Shown: positions 49,568 through 58,450, counted from the stretch's first letter. The stretch: DNA of 64,000 bases from Polaromonas sp. AET17H-212 (GCF_002379085.1 NZ_NBZW01000008.1:62001-126000); one strand, 5' to 3'. A program made the numbers and translations. The notes: generated from the sequence alone by a model not told the origin.

Positions 49568-50497
49568 ATGGATCGTTTGAGCTCAATGAAGGTGTTCCAG
49601 CATGTGATCGACGAGGGCGGTTTTGCGTCGGCAGCACGCTCCCTCGACATGTCGCCAGCGGGTGTCACGCGCATGGTGGCGGCCCTGGAAGAACACCTGG
49701 GCGTACGCCTGCTGCAGCGCACAACACGCAAGCTGGCACTCACTGACGCAGGCGAGGCTTACCTGTTGCGGGTTCGCAGCATCCTGCACGAGGTGGAGGA
49801 CGCCGAGTCGGCCGCGGCGGAACACACGCGCGAATTGCAGGGCACGCTGCATGTGCTGGCGACGCCGGTGCTGGCCTCGTATTTCCTGTCACCGCGCATT
49901 GCCACCTGGCATGCGCGTCACCCCGGGGTGCTGCTGGACCTGCAGATCGACCCCTTTCCCCAGCCGCGCATCGAGGAGTTTGACGTGACCTTCCTGGTGG
50001 TGGACGAGGGTTTTGACGGTGACATCGTGGCCCGGCCGCTGGCCACGACCGACTGGATCGCCTGCGCGTCGCCCGACTACCTGCTGCGCGCCGGCACACC
50101 GGATGCGCCGGAACAGTTGCGTGGCCACACTTACCTGAAATTCCAGTGGCCGCAGAACTCCGGCCACTATGGCCGGCAAACGCGCCTGCAACCGGTGGGG
50201 GGCGGTGACGCCGTCGAGGTGGACCTCAGGCCTGCACTGCAAACCACAAGCTTTGACGTGTTGCTGCGCGCGGCGCTTGATGGCGCCGGCATCACCTTCC
50301 TGTCGCGCTTGCTGGTGGCCTCGCACCTCGAACGCGGCTCGCTGGTGCACCTTTTGCCGGACTGGGTGTTTGGTCGCTTCACGATTTATGCGGCGCTGCC
50401 CACGCGCAAGTTCATGCCGTCGCGGACCCGGGCCTTCCTGGATTTTCTGGCCGAGTTGGGCCCGCGGGACGGAACCGGTCGAACTAGATCGGGGTGA
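49568..50497 (+). CDS. LysR-family regulator of the DUF4148 module, first copy
   Basis: 309-aa LysR regulator of the DsdC/CrgA-like group, MDRLSSMKVFQHVIDEGGFASAARSLDMSPAGVTRM being the helix-turn-helix region. It resembles the protein at 51562 over its whole length (for example LLQRTTRKL followed by ALTDAGEAYLLRVR against SLTEAGQSYLQRVR). Divergent from the DUF4148 gene 203 bp away, so a regulator of that gene by position. Its end overlaps the hypothetical gene at 50484 by 14 bp. Confidence 0.87.
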   Translation: MDRLSSMKVFQHVIDEGGFASAARSLDMSPAGVTRMVAALEEHLGVRLLQRTTRKLALTDAGEAYLLRVRSILHEVEDAESAAAEHTRELQGTLHVLATPVLASYFLSPRIATWHARHPGVLLDLQIDPFPQPRIEEFDVTFLVVDEGFDGDIVARPLATTDWIACASPDYLLRAGTPDAPEQLRGHTYLKFQWPQNSGHYGRQTRLQPVGGGDAVEVDLRPALQTTSFDVLLRAALDGAGITFLSRLLVASHLERGSLVHLLPDWVFGRFTIYAALPTRKFMPSRTRAFLDFLAELGPRDGTGRTRSG

Positions 50498-50795
50498 GTT
50501 GGGCGGCAGGCAGCCAGCCACTGAAAGTGCCCAGCAGGGCGTTGATGCGCCTGGTGGCTTCAGCCTGGTCGCGTGTGCGCGAGATGCACTGGTACAGGTC
50601 ACTGCGCAACAGCCAGAGGTCGGCCGGCGTAGGGGCCGTGTTGATCCTGAAAATGATGCGCTGCGCGTCAACGCTCTTGCAGTCATGCAGGGTTTGGTGC
50701 ATCTGATGCCGGATCTGCTCAAGCGGCATCCGGTCCGTCGTGTCGGGGGCGGCAGGAGGTGGCCGCATCGCGGCAAAAATGGAGGTGAGAGCCAT
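50484..50795 (-). CDS. Hypothetical protein between the two DUF4148 modules
   Basis: 103-aa protein (start ATG 50795, AGG 6 nt upstream; the frame is open to 50882). Not recognised. Contains LRSDLYQCISRTRDQAEATRRINALLG; no signal peptide or membrane segment. Its 3' end overlaps the LysR gene by 14 bp in convergent orientation. Separates the two duplicated modules. Confidence 0.5.
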   Translation of the reverse strand: MALTSIFAAMRPPPAAPDTTDRMPLEQIRHQMHQTLHDCKSVDAQRIIFRINTAPTPADLWLLRSDLYQCISRTRDQAEATRRINALLGTFSGWLPAAQLTPI

Positions 50796-50980
50796 GGGGA
50801 CCTGTGGATTCCTGAGGTCGGATAGACCGCAGGGGAGGGCGAGAGAAGCGCTGACGGACCGGATCGCGGCCATCAAGCGCAAGAGTGTTCAGGCATTTTA
50901 GGGATTACCCTGAGTTTGAGTAGGTTGGCCGCCCTAACGTAGGACGACATTTGCTGCAATGGTGCTGCGGTTTCCGGAAC

Positions 50981-51015
50981 AAAAAAACCGCCCGGAGGAA
51001 GCCTCCGCGGCGGTT
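50981..51015 (-). terminator. Intrinsic terminator of the second DUF4148 gene
   Basis: Minus strand: AACCGCC-G-CGGAGG pairing with CCTCCG-GGCGGTT (one bulge), a 3-nt loop, then seven T; 43 bp after the DUF4148 stop codon. Confidence 0.85.
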
Positions 51016-51057
51016 CTGGATGAGCCTGGCCGAAATCCGGCCAGCGTGCAGCTGCGA

Positions 51058-51351
51058 TTACAGGTAGGTGGCTTCGCCGCGCGGGATCTGGCCCAGGCGG
51101 ACAGCGTCAGCTGCTTGGGCCCGCACGGTGGCGCGGTCGGTCGCGGATTGCACGGTGGCCGCCACGCGCGAGCCGGCGGGCTCCTGGCTGTGGGTTTTCA
51201 CTTTGGTGGCTGCTTCGGCCTGAACTTCGGCCACGGAGCGGGTCGAGTTGAACTGGACGGCAAACTGCGAGCCATCGGCTTCGTCAGCGTGGGCGCCGAA
51301 AGAGGCAACAGTGGCAAGCGCGGCAACAGCGAAGAATTTGGATGCGTTCAT
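51058..51351 (-). CDS. DUF4148 secreted small protein, second copy
   Basis: 97-aa paralogue of 49080-49364 with signal peptide (about 1-22, AHA) and the same ADEADGSQFAVQFNSTRSV core. The middle region differs (THSQEPAGSRVAATVQSATDR against KISNGSTGFVGVTNSGLER), so the two copies have diverged there. Divergent from the second LysR gene. Confidence 0.82.
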   Translation of the reverse strand: MNASKFFAVAALATVASFGAHADEADGSQFAVQFNSTRSVAEVQAEAATKVKTHSQEPAGSRVAATVQSATDRATVRAQAADAVRLGQIPRGEATYL

Positions 51352-51403
51352 GATGACATTTCCTTGGAAGAGTGAATAAACATTTCCGGGCATGGCGGGC
51401 TCG

Positions 51404-51470
51404 TTGATCCCGTCTGTCCAGCCTCGGTGAGTCGTTTATTGGTTGCGGCTCATCGATGTATGAACTTTAC
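51404..51470. promoter_or_regulatory. Conserved leader block, copy 2
   Basis: CCTCGGTGAGTCG, then GCTCATCGATG and TGAACTTTAC (51461-51470), as in the block at 49412-49475, upstream of the second DUF4148 gene. Confidence 0.6.
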
Positions 51471-51561
51471 TGTTGCCTCAAACAAAGAAAAATAGCGAAC
51501 AAATCAATTACTAATTGCTGTTTATGGAATAATAAGGGCTTGAATTACTGGTAATTACCCT

Positions 51562-52524
51562 ATGGACCGACTCTTATCCATGCGCGCCTTCCAGCAAGTC
51601 GTGGACGACGGCGGGTTTGCCGCCGCCGCCAGGACGCTGGACATGTCGCCGGCGGTGATGACCCGCCTGATCACGGATCTGGAGCGGCATCTGGGCGCCC
51701 GCCTGCTGCAGCGCACCACCCGCAAGCTGTCGCTGACCGAGGCAGGGCAGTCCTACCTGCAGCGGGTGCGGCACATCCTCAACGACGTGGACCAGGCCGA
51801 GGCCTCCACACGCCAGCAAACCGACGAACTGGCCGGCCTGCTGCGCATTCACACCCAGCCCGTGATGGCGGTGCACATCATTGCGCCCCTGGTGGCCGAG
51901 TTTCGCCGCCGCTATCCCAAGGTGGTGCTGGACATCACGGTGGACTCCCCGCTGGTGCCGCCGATCGAGGATTACGACCTGACGATTCTGGGCGCCGGCC
52001 GGCTGTACGACGCCAACGTGGTGGCGCGGCCGGTGATTGTTTCAGAAGGCCTCCTGTGTGCCTCACCGCGCTACCTGCGCAGTGCCGGCACGCCGCGCCA
52101 GCCGGACGACCTGAAGAACCACGCCCTGCTCAGGCTCAGCCAGGCCGGGATCCGCCAGCGCGAATGGCAACTGATCAACCCGGAGGAGGGGGACCGGGAA
52201 GTGGCCGTGGAGGTCAAGCCCGTGATGATGGCCAACCACAGCGACACCTTGCTGCGGGCCACGCTGGACGGCACTGGCATCAGCGCGCAGCCGCTGGACC
52301 TGGTGGCCAATTACCTGCGCGACGGGCAACTGCGGCGCGTGCTGGCGCCCTGGATCACCGGCCGTTTCACCCTGTACGCGGCCCTGCCCAGCCGCAAATA
52401 CGTGCCGGCGCGGGCCCGGGTGTTCATGGAGTTCCTGATCGAGCAGACCCGGCTGAAAGCCGACGAGGCCGAACGCACCTGGCCCTCCAGAGGCGAACGC
52501 AAGGCGGGTGATCCCGCCGTCTAA
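51562..52524 (+). CDS. LysR-family regulator of the DUF4148 module, second copy
   Basis: 320-aa LysR regulator, paralogue of the protein at 49568 with a matching helix-turn-helix (MDRLLSMRAFQQVVDDGGFAAAARTLDMSPAVMTRL). Divergent from the second DUF4148 gene with 210 bp between. The C-terminus is extended (KADEAERTWPSRGERKAGD). Convergent with trmL, whose coding end overlaps it by 4 bp. Confidence 0.87.
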   Translation: MDRLLSMRAFQQVVDDGGFAAAARTLDMSPAVMTRLITDLERHLGARLLQRTTRKLSLTEAGQSYLQRVRHILNDVDQAEASTRQQTDELAGLLRIHTQPVMAVHIIAPLVAEFRRRYPKVVLDITVDSPLVPPIEDYDLTILGAGRLYDANVVARPVIVSEGLLCASPRYLRSAGTPRQPDDLKNHALLRLSQAGIRQREWQLINPEEGDREVAVEVKPVMMANHSDTLLRATLDGTGISAQPLDLVANYLRDGQLRRVLAPWITGRFTLYAALPSRKYVPARARVFMEFLIEQTRLKADEAERTWPSRGERKAGDPAV

Positions 52525-53000
52525 TCAGGGGCGCCGGGCATGGCAAAGTGGTTTTGCCGCCAGGCTTCAAACACCGTGACGGCGACGGCGTTGGACAGGT
52601 TCAGGCTGCGCTGGCCGACCCGCATCGGCAGCTTCAGGCGCTGCGCCGGCGCAAACAGCTCACGCAACTCGGGGGCCAGGCCCCGGGTTTCCGAGCCGAA
52701 CACCAGCCAGTCGCCCGGCGCGAAAACGGCGTCGTGCACCAGCCTTGTGCCGCGCGTCGTGAGGGCAAACATTCTTTGCGGGTCGGGCTGCTCGGTGGCC
52801 AGAAAAGCGGGCCAGTCGGCATGGCGTTTGAGTTCGGCGTACTCGTGGTAGTCCAGTCCGGCGCGGCGCATGTGTTTGTCGTCCATCGAAAAACCCAGCG
52901 GCTCCACCAGGTGCAGGCGGCAGCCGGTGTTGGCCGCCAGCCGGATCACATTGCCAGTGTTGGGAGGAATTTCGGGCTCGACCAGAACGATATTGAACAT
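52521..53000 (-). CDS. trmL: tRNA (cytidine/uridine-2'-O-)-methyltransferase
   Basis: 159-aa SPOUT methyltransferase modifying the wobble base of tRNA-Leu (CmoA/UmoA). MFNIVLVEPEIPPNTGNVIRLAANTG at the N-terminus, FGSETRGLAPE and the knot-forming RSLNLSNAVAVTVFEAWRQ at the C-terminus are diagnostic. Its likely target is the tRNA-Leu class encoded at 1606-1690. ATG 53000 chosen (typical start); comF lies 25 bp upstream on the same strand. Confidence 0.9.
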   Translation of the reverse strand: MFNIVLVEPEIPPNTGNVIRLAANTGCRLHLVEPLGFSMDDKHMRRAGLDYHEYAELKRHADWPAFLATEQPDPQRMFALTTRGTRLVHDAVFAPGDWLVFGSETRGLAPELRELFAPAQRLKLPMRVGQRSLNLSNAVAVTVFEAWRQNHFAMPGAPD

Positions 53001-53025
53001 CGCCTGATTGTCGCGTGTCGGTGCC

Positions 53026-53760
53026 CTAGCTGGCTTCGGTACGAGCGACCACCAAGCCGCTGACGCCGGCGGCGCCTGCATCGCGCAGGGCCTGCGCGGC
53101 GGCAAACAGGGATGCCCCGCTGGTCATCACATCATCAACCAACAGCACGTGGCGGCCTGCCAGTTCGCCTGCACGCAGGGGATCGACGACAAATGCGCCT
53201 CTGACGTTGTGCAGTCTCGCTTCGCGCTTGAGTTGGGACTGGGGTGGCGTGTTCCTGATGCGCAGCAGCAGCCGGGCGTCGGGACGCGCGGCCGTGCCGC
53301 TTTGACCGGCCAGGGCCCTGGCCAGTTCCCAGGACTGGTTGAAGCCGCGTGTCTGCAGGCGTTCGGCCGACAGGGGCATGGGAAGCAGCCAGTCACCGGG
53401 CTGCAGGGTTGCCAGCCGTCCCGCAAGGCCGGGTGTCCGCAGAAGCAGGCCGGCAAACACCGCGGCCCAGGCCGGGTCCTGGCCGAATTTGTAGACGGCC
53501 ATCAGTCTCGACCAAGGGTAGGCGTAGGCCACGGCGGCAAAACACGCGTCCAGCGGCGGCGGCTGCCGCACGCAGGTCGCGCATTGGGTCTGACCGCTGA
53601 CCAGATTGATGGCGCAGGTGCTGCAGCGCGCCGCCGGCTGGCCGAAGCGCGCGATGCAGGCCGCGCAGACACGGCGGGCTGGCCAGCTGTGGCACACCGC
53701 GCACTGGCTGGCCAGATGTTGCAGGGTCAGGAAAGCCGGGGTGGTCAGGCGCAGCGACAT
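53026..53760 (-). CDS. ComF-family phosphoribosyltransferase-like protein
   Basis: 244-aa ComF protein. Four-cysteine zinc ribbon at the N-terminus (CAVC/CAAC/CSTC/CATC pairs), then LLPMPLSAERLQTRGFNQSWELARALA and the PRPP loop HVLLVDDVMTSGAS. ComF supports uptake of DNA or nucleotide salvage in naturally competent bacteria; it may also act in general nucleotide metabolism. Followed by trmL on the same strand, divergent from the methyltransferase at 53816. Confidence 0.85.
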   Translation of the reverse strand: MSLRLTTPAFLTLQHLASQCAVCHSWPARRVCAACIARFGQPAARCSTCAINLVSGQTQCATCVRQPPPLDACFAAVAYAYPWSRLMAVYKFGQDPAWAAVFAGLLLRTPGLAGRLATLQPGDWLLPMPLSAERLQTRGFNQSWELARALAGQSGTAARPDARLLLRIRNTPPQSQLKREARLHNVRGAFVVDPLRAGELAGRHVLLVDDVMTSGASLFAAAQALRDAGAAGVSGLVVARTEAS

Positions 53761-53815
53761 CGTGTCAATATACTCGTCGCTCTACCTGCTTGATTCCTTC
53801 CATGTCCCTCTTCTG

Positions 53816-54712
53816 ATGTCCAACGACCGCCCACCCACCCTGGATCCAATGGCTGTTGCCCGCTGGCAACGCGTGGCACCGGCGGCATCGCCCTGGCTGC
53901 ATGAGGAAGTGGCGCAGCGCATGCTGGACCGGCTGCAGTGGATCAAGCTCAAGCCGCAGGCCTGGGCTCACTGGGGGGCGATGCGCGGCGGCATGCAGGC
54001 GCATCGGCAACTCGCCGACCGTTATCCGGATGCGGAGTGTTTTGTGGTCGAAGCCCGGCAGGAGCTTGCGCAGGCAGCTATAAAAAATGTAGCGAAATCC
54101 TGGTGGCATCCGAAGCGCTGGGCGGGACCGGCCGTGCATGTTGAGGCCCCGCCGCCAGCCGGGGTGGACATGCTCTGGGCCAACATGGCGCTGCATGAGG
54201 CCGCCGATCCGCAGGACCTGCTGGCGCAGTGGCATCGGGCCCTGAAGGTCGGCGGATTTTTGATGTTTTCCTGCCTGGGCCCAGACAGCGCGCGCGAGTT
54301 GCGCGAGCTCTATCGGGCGCTGGGCTGGCCGCCGGCCGGCCACGAATTGACCGACATGCACGACTGGGGTGACATGCTGGTGCAGACCGGTTTTGCCGAA
54401 CCCGTGATGGACATGGAGCGCATCACGTTGACCTACGAGACGCCACAACGGCTGCTGCAGGAATTGCGCGAGCTGGGCCGCAACTTCCATCCCACGCGTT
54501 TTGCCGGCCTGCGTGGACGCGCCTGGAAGGCGCGTCTGTTGCAGGCGCTCGAGCGTTTGCCGCGCCAGAGCGACGGCCGGCTGATGCTGACCTTCGAGGT
54601 CATTTATGGTCATGCCCTCAAGGCGCAGCCCAAAGTCAGGGTCAGCCCCATGAGTGCGGTGTCGGTGCAGGACATGCGCGCCATGTTGCATGGATCGCGC
54701 GGCATTTCCTGA
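53816..54712 (+). CDS. BioC-like methyltransferase with degenerate SAM motif
   Basis: 298-aa protein aligned with BioC (malonyl-ACP O-methyltransferase): LHEEVAQRMLDRLQWIKLKP at the start, LFWANMALHEAADPQ-like post-motif (LWANMALHEAADPQDLL), LKVGGFLMFSCLGPDSARELRE and LTFEVIYGHALKAQ. But motif I, normally VLDLGCGTG, reads WAHWGAMRG. A copy of the palindromic repeat (54076-54093) is in frame (AAIKNVAK). Possibly a divergent BioC, or not active with SAM. ATG 53816 chosen. Confidence 0.65.
   Translation: MSNDRPPTLDPMAVARWQRVAPAASPWLHEEVAQRMLDRLQWIKLKPQAWAHWGAMRGGMQAHRQLADRYPDAECFVVEARQELAQAAIKNVAKSWWHPKRWAGPAVHVEAPPPAGVDMLWANMALHEAADPQDLLAQWHRALKVGGFLMFSCLGPDSARELRELYRALGWPPAGHELTDMHDWGDMLVQTGFAEPVMDMERITLTYETPQRLLQELRELGRNFHPTRFAGLRGRAWKARLLQALERLPRQSDGRLMLTFEVIYGHALKAQPKVRVSPMSAVSVQDMRAMLHGSRGIS
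54076..54093. repeat. Short AT-rich palindromic element, copy 10, in frame
   Basis: AGCTATAAAAAATGTAGC, coding for AIKNVA near residue 90 of the BioC-like protein; the intergenic copies have the same arms. Confidence 0.6.
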
Positions 54713-54857
54713 GGCTTCCAGGCGCACGCGGAACAGTCGGGATTGGCCCTTGTGGCGGCTTTGTGCAAAACAATCCCGGCTACAATCCAGACTCGAATTT
54801 TTGGCTATCCTACACAGTTGGCGGCCGAAAGTGCTTGATCAGCGTCAAAGTTGTTTC

Positions 54858-55358
54858 GTGTTGCTCACCACCCCATCAGTCCGATTTGCCAAGGCGCCCG
54901 GCCAGAGCGGTCAGGGGCAGCAGGCTGTCCAGTGGCTGCTCAAGCGCAACTGTTCCGTGACACCAGCGCAACTGGTGTGGCTGTATGTCTCGCTGTGTGT
55001 GGTCTCGCTGGGCATTGCCGGATTTTTCTGGGTGCAGGGTGCCACGATGGTGATGCCGTTCGCATGGCTGGAACTGGTGGTGGTGGGCGCGGCATTCCGG
55101 GTGTATGCCCGCCATGCGACGGATGGTGAACGCATCGTCCTGCAAGGCGGCCAGCTGGTGGTGGAGCTCGAGAGTGCGGGGCGTCTCGAGCGGGCGGAGT
55201 TCAACCGCGAATGGGTTCGTGTCGAACCCAAAAACGGAGATGGCTCGCTGATCGAGGTATCGGGTCAGGGGCGTTCGGTCAGGGTGGGGCGGCATGTGCG
55301 TCCCGAGCTGCGGCCGGCACTGGCGCGGGAGATCCGTCACGCATTGCGTGGGTGTTGA
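54858..55358 (+). CDS. DUF2244 membrane protein
   Basis: 166-aa protein of the DUF2244 family, typically next to the cox operon. Two hydrophobic segments (about 41-61 and 65-83, WLYVSLCVVSLGIAGFFWVQG then FAWLELVVVGAAFRV), then a soluble C-terminal part (RAEFNREWVRVEPKNGDG). Start is uncertain: GTG 54858 is used, GTG 54831 is an alternative. No clear RBS. 128 bp before ctaC. Confidence 0.68.
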   Translation: MLLTTPSVRFAKAPGQSGQGQQAVQWLLKRNCSVTPAQLVWLYVSLCVVSLGIAGFFWVQGATMVMPFAWLELVVVGAAFRVYARHATDGERIVLQGGQLVVELESAGRLERAEFNREWVRVEPKNGDGSLIEVSGQGRSVRVGRHVRPELRPALAREIRHALRGC

Positions 55359-55486
55359 GTTGGTCCGGACGACAGCGCGCCAGGCCGGGGCGGTCCGGAC
55401 GGTGTCAGGGCTGTCTTTATAATCAGTCGGTAATTGAGGCATTAAAAGTGATCACGATGAACGAACGCACAACAACAGGGTCAGGC

Positions 55487-56692
55487 ATGAAGCACGCAGT
55501 CGAAGTTTTGAAGTCCCTGATCCTGCAAGCCAGCCGCAAGCTGGCTGCTGTCACGGCCCTGTCAGTCGCCTGGCTGAGTACAGCGGCCTACGCGGTCAAC
55601 GACCTGCCCGGCGGCCCGGCCGTCAACCAGCTCAACCTGCACCCGGCCGTGACCAAGATCGCGCAAGAGCAGCACTGGCTGCACTGGTTCATGATGATCA
55701 TCTGCCTGGTCATCTTCCTGGCCGTGTTCGGCGTGATGTTTTATTCCATCTGGAAGCACCGCAAGGCCGCCGGCCACAAGGCTGCCAACTTCCACGAGTC
55801 CGCCACGGTCGAGATCATCTGGACCATTGTTCCCTTTGTGATCGTGATCCTGATGGCCCTGCCGGCCACCAAGGTGCTGGTTGCCTCCAAGGACACAACG
55901 GGTGCCGACCTGACCATCAAGGCCACCGGCATGCAGTGGAAATGGGGCTATGACTACATCAAGGGCGAGGGCGAAGGCATCGGTTTTGTCTCGTCGCTGG
56001 ACAGCACGCAGCGCGAAATGTCCAACAATGGCGGCCCGAAAAAGGGTGAGGCGCCGGATGACTACCTGCTCAAGGTGGACAACCCGCTCGTGGTGCCTGT
56101 CGACCGGAAAATCCGCATCATCACCACCGCCAACGACGTGATCCACGCTTTCATGGTGCCGGCCTTCGGCATCAAGCAGGATGCGATCCCCGGTTTTGTG
56201 CGCGACACCTGGTTCCGTGCCGAAAAGACCGGCGATTTCTATGGCCAGTGCGCCGAGTTGTGCGGCAAGGAACACGCCTACATGCCCATCCATGTGAAGG
56301 TGCTCTCGGCCGAGGACTACAGCAAATGGGTTGGCGTCAAGGTCAAGGAAGCCGCTGCCAAGGCCGATGATCCTGCCAAGGTGTGGGCACTGCCTGAACT
56401 GAAGGCCCGCGGCGAAAAAGTCTATGCGGCCAATTGTGCGGCCTGCCACCAGGCCAACGGCAAGGGCGCCGGACCGATCAAGCCGCTGGACGGCTCGGCC
56501 ATCGTGCTCGATGCCGACCACGGCAAACAGATCCAGGTCCTGCTCAATGGCGCCGCCGGCGGCGCGATGCCTTCCTGGAAAGCCTTGAGTGATACCGACC
56601 TGGCAGCGGTGGCCACTTACACCAAGAACAACTGGTCCAACCAGACCGGCCAGCTGGTGCAGCCCGCTGCAGTGCTGGCCGCGCGCAAATAA
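55487..56692 (+). CDS. ctaC: Cytochrome c oxidase subunit II with fused cytochrome c domain (caa3-type)
   Basis: 401-aa subunit II. Signal peptide (about 1-36), two TM segments, the CuA site (His in VIHAFMVPAFG; GQCAELCGKEHAYMPIHV with two Cys, Glu, His and Met) and a C-terminal cytochrome c domain with CAACH (about 322-326). The fused haem c makes this a caa3-type oxidase. Start ATG 55487 preferred (MKHAVEVLK) over ATG 55457; CAGGG lies 6 nt upstream. ctaD follows after 96 bp. Confidence 0.92.
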   Translation: MKHAVEVLKSLILQASRKLAAVTALSVAWLSTAAYAVNDLPGGPAVNQLNLHPAVTKIAQEQHWLHWFMMIICLVIFLAVFGVMFYSIWKHRKAAGHKAANFHESATVEIIWTIVPFVIVILMALPATKVLVASKDTTGADLTIKATGMQWKWGYDYIKGEGEGIGFVSSLDSTQREMSNNGGPKKGEAPDDYLLKVDNPLVVPVDRKIRIITTANDVIHAFMVPAFGIKQDAIPGFVRDTWFRAEKTGDFYGQCAELCGKEHAYMPIHVKVLSAEDYSKWVGVKVKEAAAKADDPAKVWALPELKARGEKVYAANCAACHQANGKGAGPIKPLDGSAIVLDADHGKQIQVLLNGAAGGAMPSWKALSDTDLAAVATYTKNNWSNQTGQLVQPAAVLAARK

Positions 56693-56788
56693 GCCGACTT
56701 TCCCCCGCAGATTCTCAAGCAGCCGGCGAACCCCCCGGGTCCGCCGCAAAGACACAGCTACAGGCACAAGCCACCAAAGGAAGCCAAG

Positions 56789-58423
56789 ATGAGTGCAGTT
56801 CTAGACCATCACGATCACGCGCATGACGACCACGACCATGCCCCGACGGGCTGGCGTCGCTGGGTATTCGCGACCAACCACAAGGACATCGGCACGCTGT
56901 ACCTGCTGTTCAGCTTCACGATGCTGATGTTCGGCGGTGTGCTGGCGCTGGCTATCCGTGCCGAGCTGTTCCAGCCCGGCCTGCAACTGGTCAACCCGGA
57001 ACTGTTCAACCAGCTCACGACCATGCATGGCCTGATCATGGTGTTCGGCGCCATCATGCCGGCCTTTGTCGGTTTTGCGAACTGGATGATTCCGCTGCAG
57101 ATCGGCGCGGCCGACATGGCGTTTGCCCGCATGAACAACTTCAGCTTCTGGCTGCTGATTCCTGCCGGCCTGATGATCGTGGGTTCCTTTTTCATGCCCG
57201 GTGGCGCTCCGGCAGGTGGCTGGACGCTGTATGCGCCGCTGTCGCTGCAAATGGGCCCGTCCATGGACGCCGGCATTTTTGCGCTGCACATCCTGGGCGC
57301 CTCGTCCATCATGGGCTCGATCAACATCATCGTGACCATCCTGAACATGCGCGCACCCGGCATGACGCTGATGAAGATGCCGATGTTCTGCTGGACCTGG
57401 CTGATCACCGCCTACCTGCTGATCGCCGTGATGCCCGTGCTGGCCGGCGCCATCACCATGACGCTGACCGACCGCCATTTCGGCACCAGCTTCTTCAACC
57501 CCGCCGGCGGCGGTGATCCGGTGATGTTCCAGCACATCTTCTGGTTCTTCGGCCACCCCGAGGTCTACATCATGATCTTGCCGGCCTTCGGTATCGTCAG
57601 CCAGATCATCCCGGCGTTTGCGCGCAAGCGCCTGTTCGGTTACGCCTCCATGGTGTACGCCACCGGTTCCATCGCCATCCTGAGTTTTGTCGTGTGGGCG
57701 CACCACATGTTCACCACCGGCATGCCGGTGACTGGCCAGCTCTTCTTCATGTATTCGACCATGCTGATTGCCGTGCCGACCGGCGTGAAGATCTTCAACT
57801 GGATCGCAACGATGTGGAAGGGCTCCATGACCTTCGAGACACCGATGCTGTTTGCCGTTGGCTTTATCTTCGTCTTCACCATGGGCGGCTTCACCGGCCT
57901 GATCCTGGCGGTGGCGCCGATTGACATCCAGGTGCAGGACACCTACTACGTGGTGGCGCACTTCCACTACGTTCTCGTGGCGGGTTCGCTGTACGCGCTG
58001 TTTGCCGGCTATTACTACTGGTCGCCCAAGTGGACCGGCGTGATGTACAACGAAAAGCGCGGCAAGATCCACTTCTGGTGGTCGCTGATCTCCTTCAACG
58101 TGACCTTCTTCCCGATGCACTTCCTGGGTCTGGCCGGCATGCCGCGCCGTTACGCCGACTACCCGATGCAGTTTGCCGACTTCAACGCGATTGCCAGCGT
58201 GGGTGCCTTCTTCTTCGGCTTCGCCCAGGTGTATTTCTTCCTCTTTGTGGTCCTGCCCACCATGCGCGGCAAGGGTGAAAAAGCACCCCAGCGTCCCTGG
58301 AACGACCCGGACGGCGCAGGCGCTGAAGGTCTCGAGTGGGAAGTGGCATCGCCCGCGCCTTTCCATACCTTTGAGACACCACCCCGCCTGGACGCCACTG
58401 CGACCAAGGTGATCGGTTACTGA
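56789..58423 (+). CDS. ctaD: Cytochrome c oxidase subunit I
   Basis: 544-aa haem-copper oxidase core with 12 TM helices. Low-spin haem His in TTMHGLIMVFGA, CuB and cross-linked His-Tyr region in FGHPEVYIMILPAFG, the two His in VVWAHHMFTTG and the haem a3/a ligands in HFHYVLVAG are intact. Oxygen reduction and proton pumping. RBS AAAGGAAG 5 nt before the ATG. The histidine-rich N-terminus (DHHDHAHDDHDHAP) is unusual and could bind copper or be a phylogenetic feature. Confidence 0.95.
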   Translation: MSAVLDHHDHAHDDHDHAPTGWRRWVFATNHKDIGTLYLLFSFTMLMFGGVLALAIRAELFQPGLQLVNPELFNQLTTMHGLIMVFGAIMPAFVGFANWMIPLQIGAADMAFARMNNFSFWLLIPAGLMIVGSFFMPGGAPAGGWTLYAPLSLQMGPSMDAGIFALHILGASSIMGSINIIVTILNMRAPGMTLMKMPMFCWTWLITAYLLIAVMPVLAGAITMTLTDRHFGTSFFNPAGGGDPVMFQHIFWFFGHPEVYIMILPAFGIVSQIIPAFARKRLFGYASMVYATGSIAILSFVVWAHHMFTTGMPVTGQLFFMYSTMLIAVPTGVKIFNWIATMWKGSMTFETPMLFAVGFIFVFTMGGFTGLILAVAPIDIQVQDTYYVVAHFHYVLVAGSLYALFAGYYYWSPKWTGVMYNEKRGKIHFWWSLISFNVTFFPMHFLGLAGMPRRYADYPMQFADFNAIASVGAFFFGFAQVYFFLFVVLPTMRGKGEKAPQRPWNDPDGAGAEGLEWEVASPAPFHTFETPPRLDATATKVIGY

Positions 58424-58450
58424 TCCGTTCGAAGCAACAACCCGCGCGCC

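Noticed and set aside
54750-54786. A promoter (TTGTGG / TACAAT) before the DUF2244 gene.
   Set aside because: The -35-like and -10-like boxes are too far apart or too close in all pairings to support.
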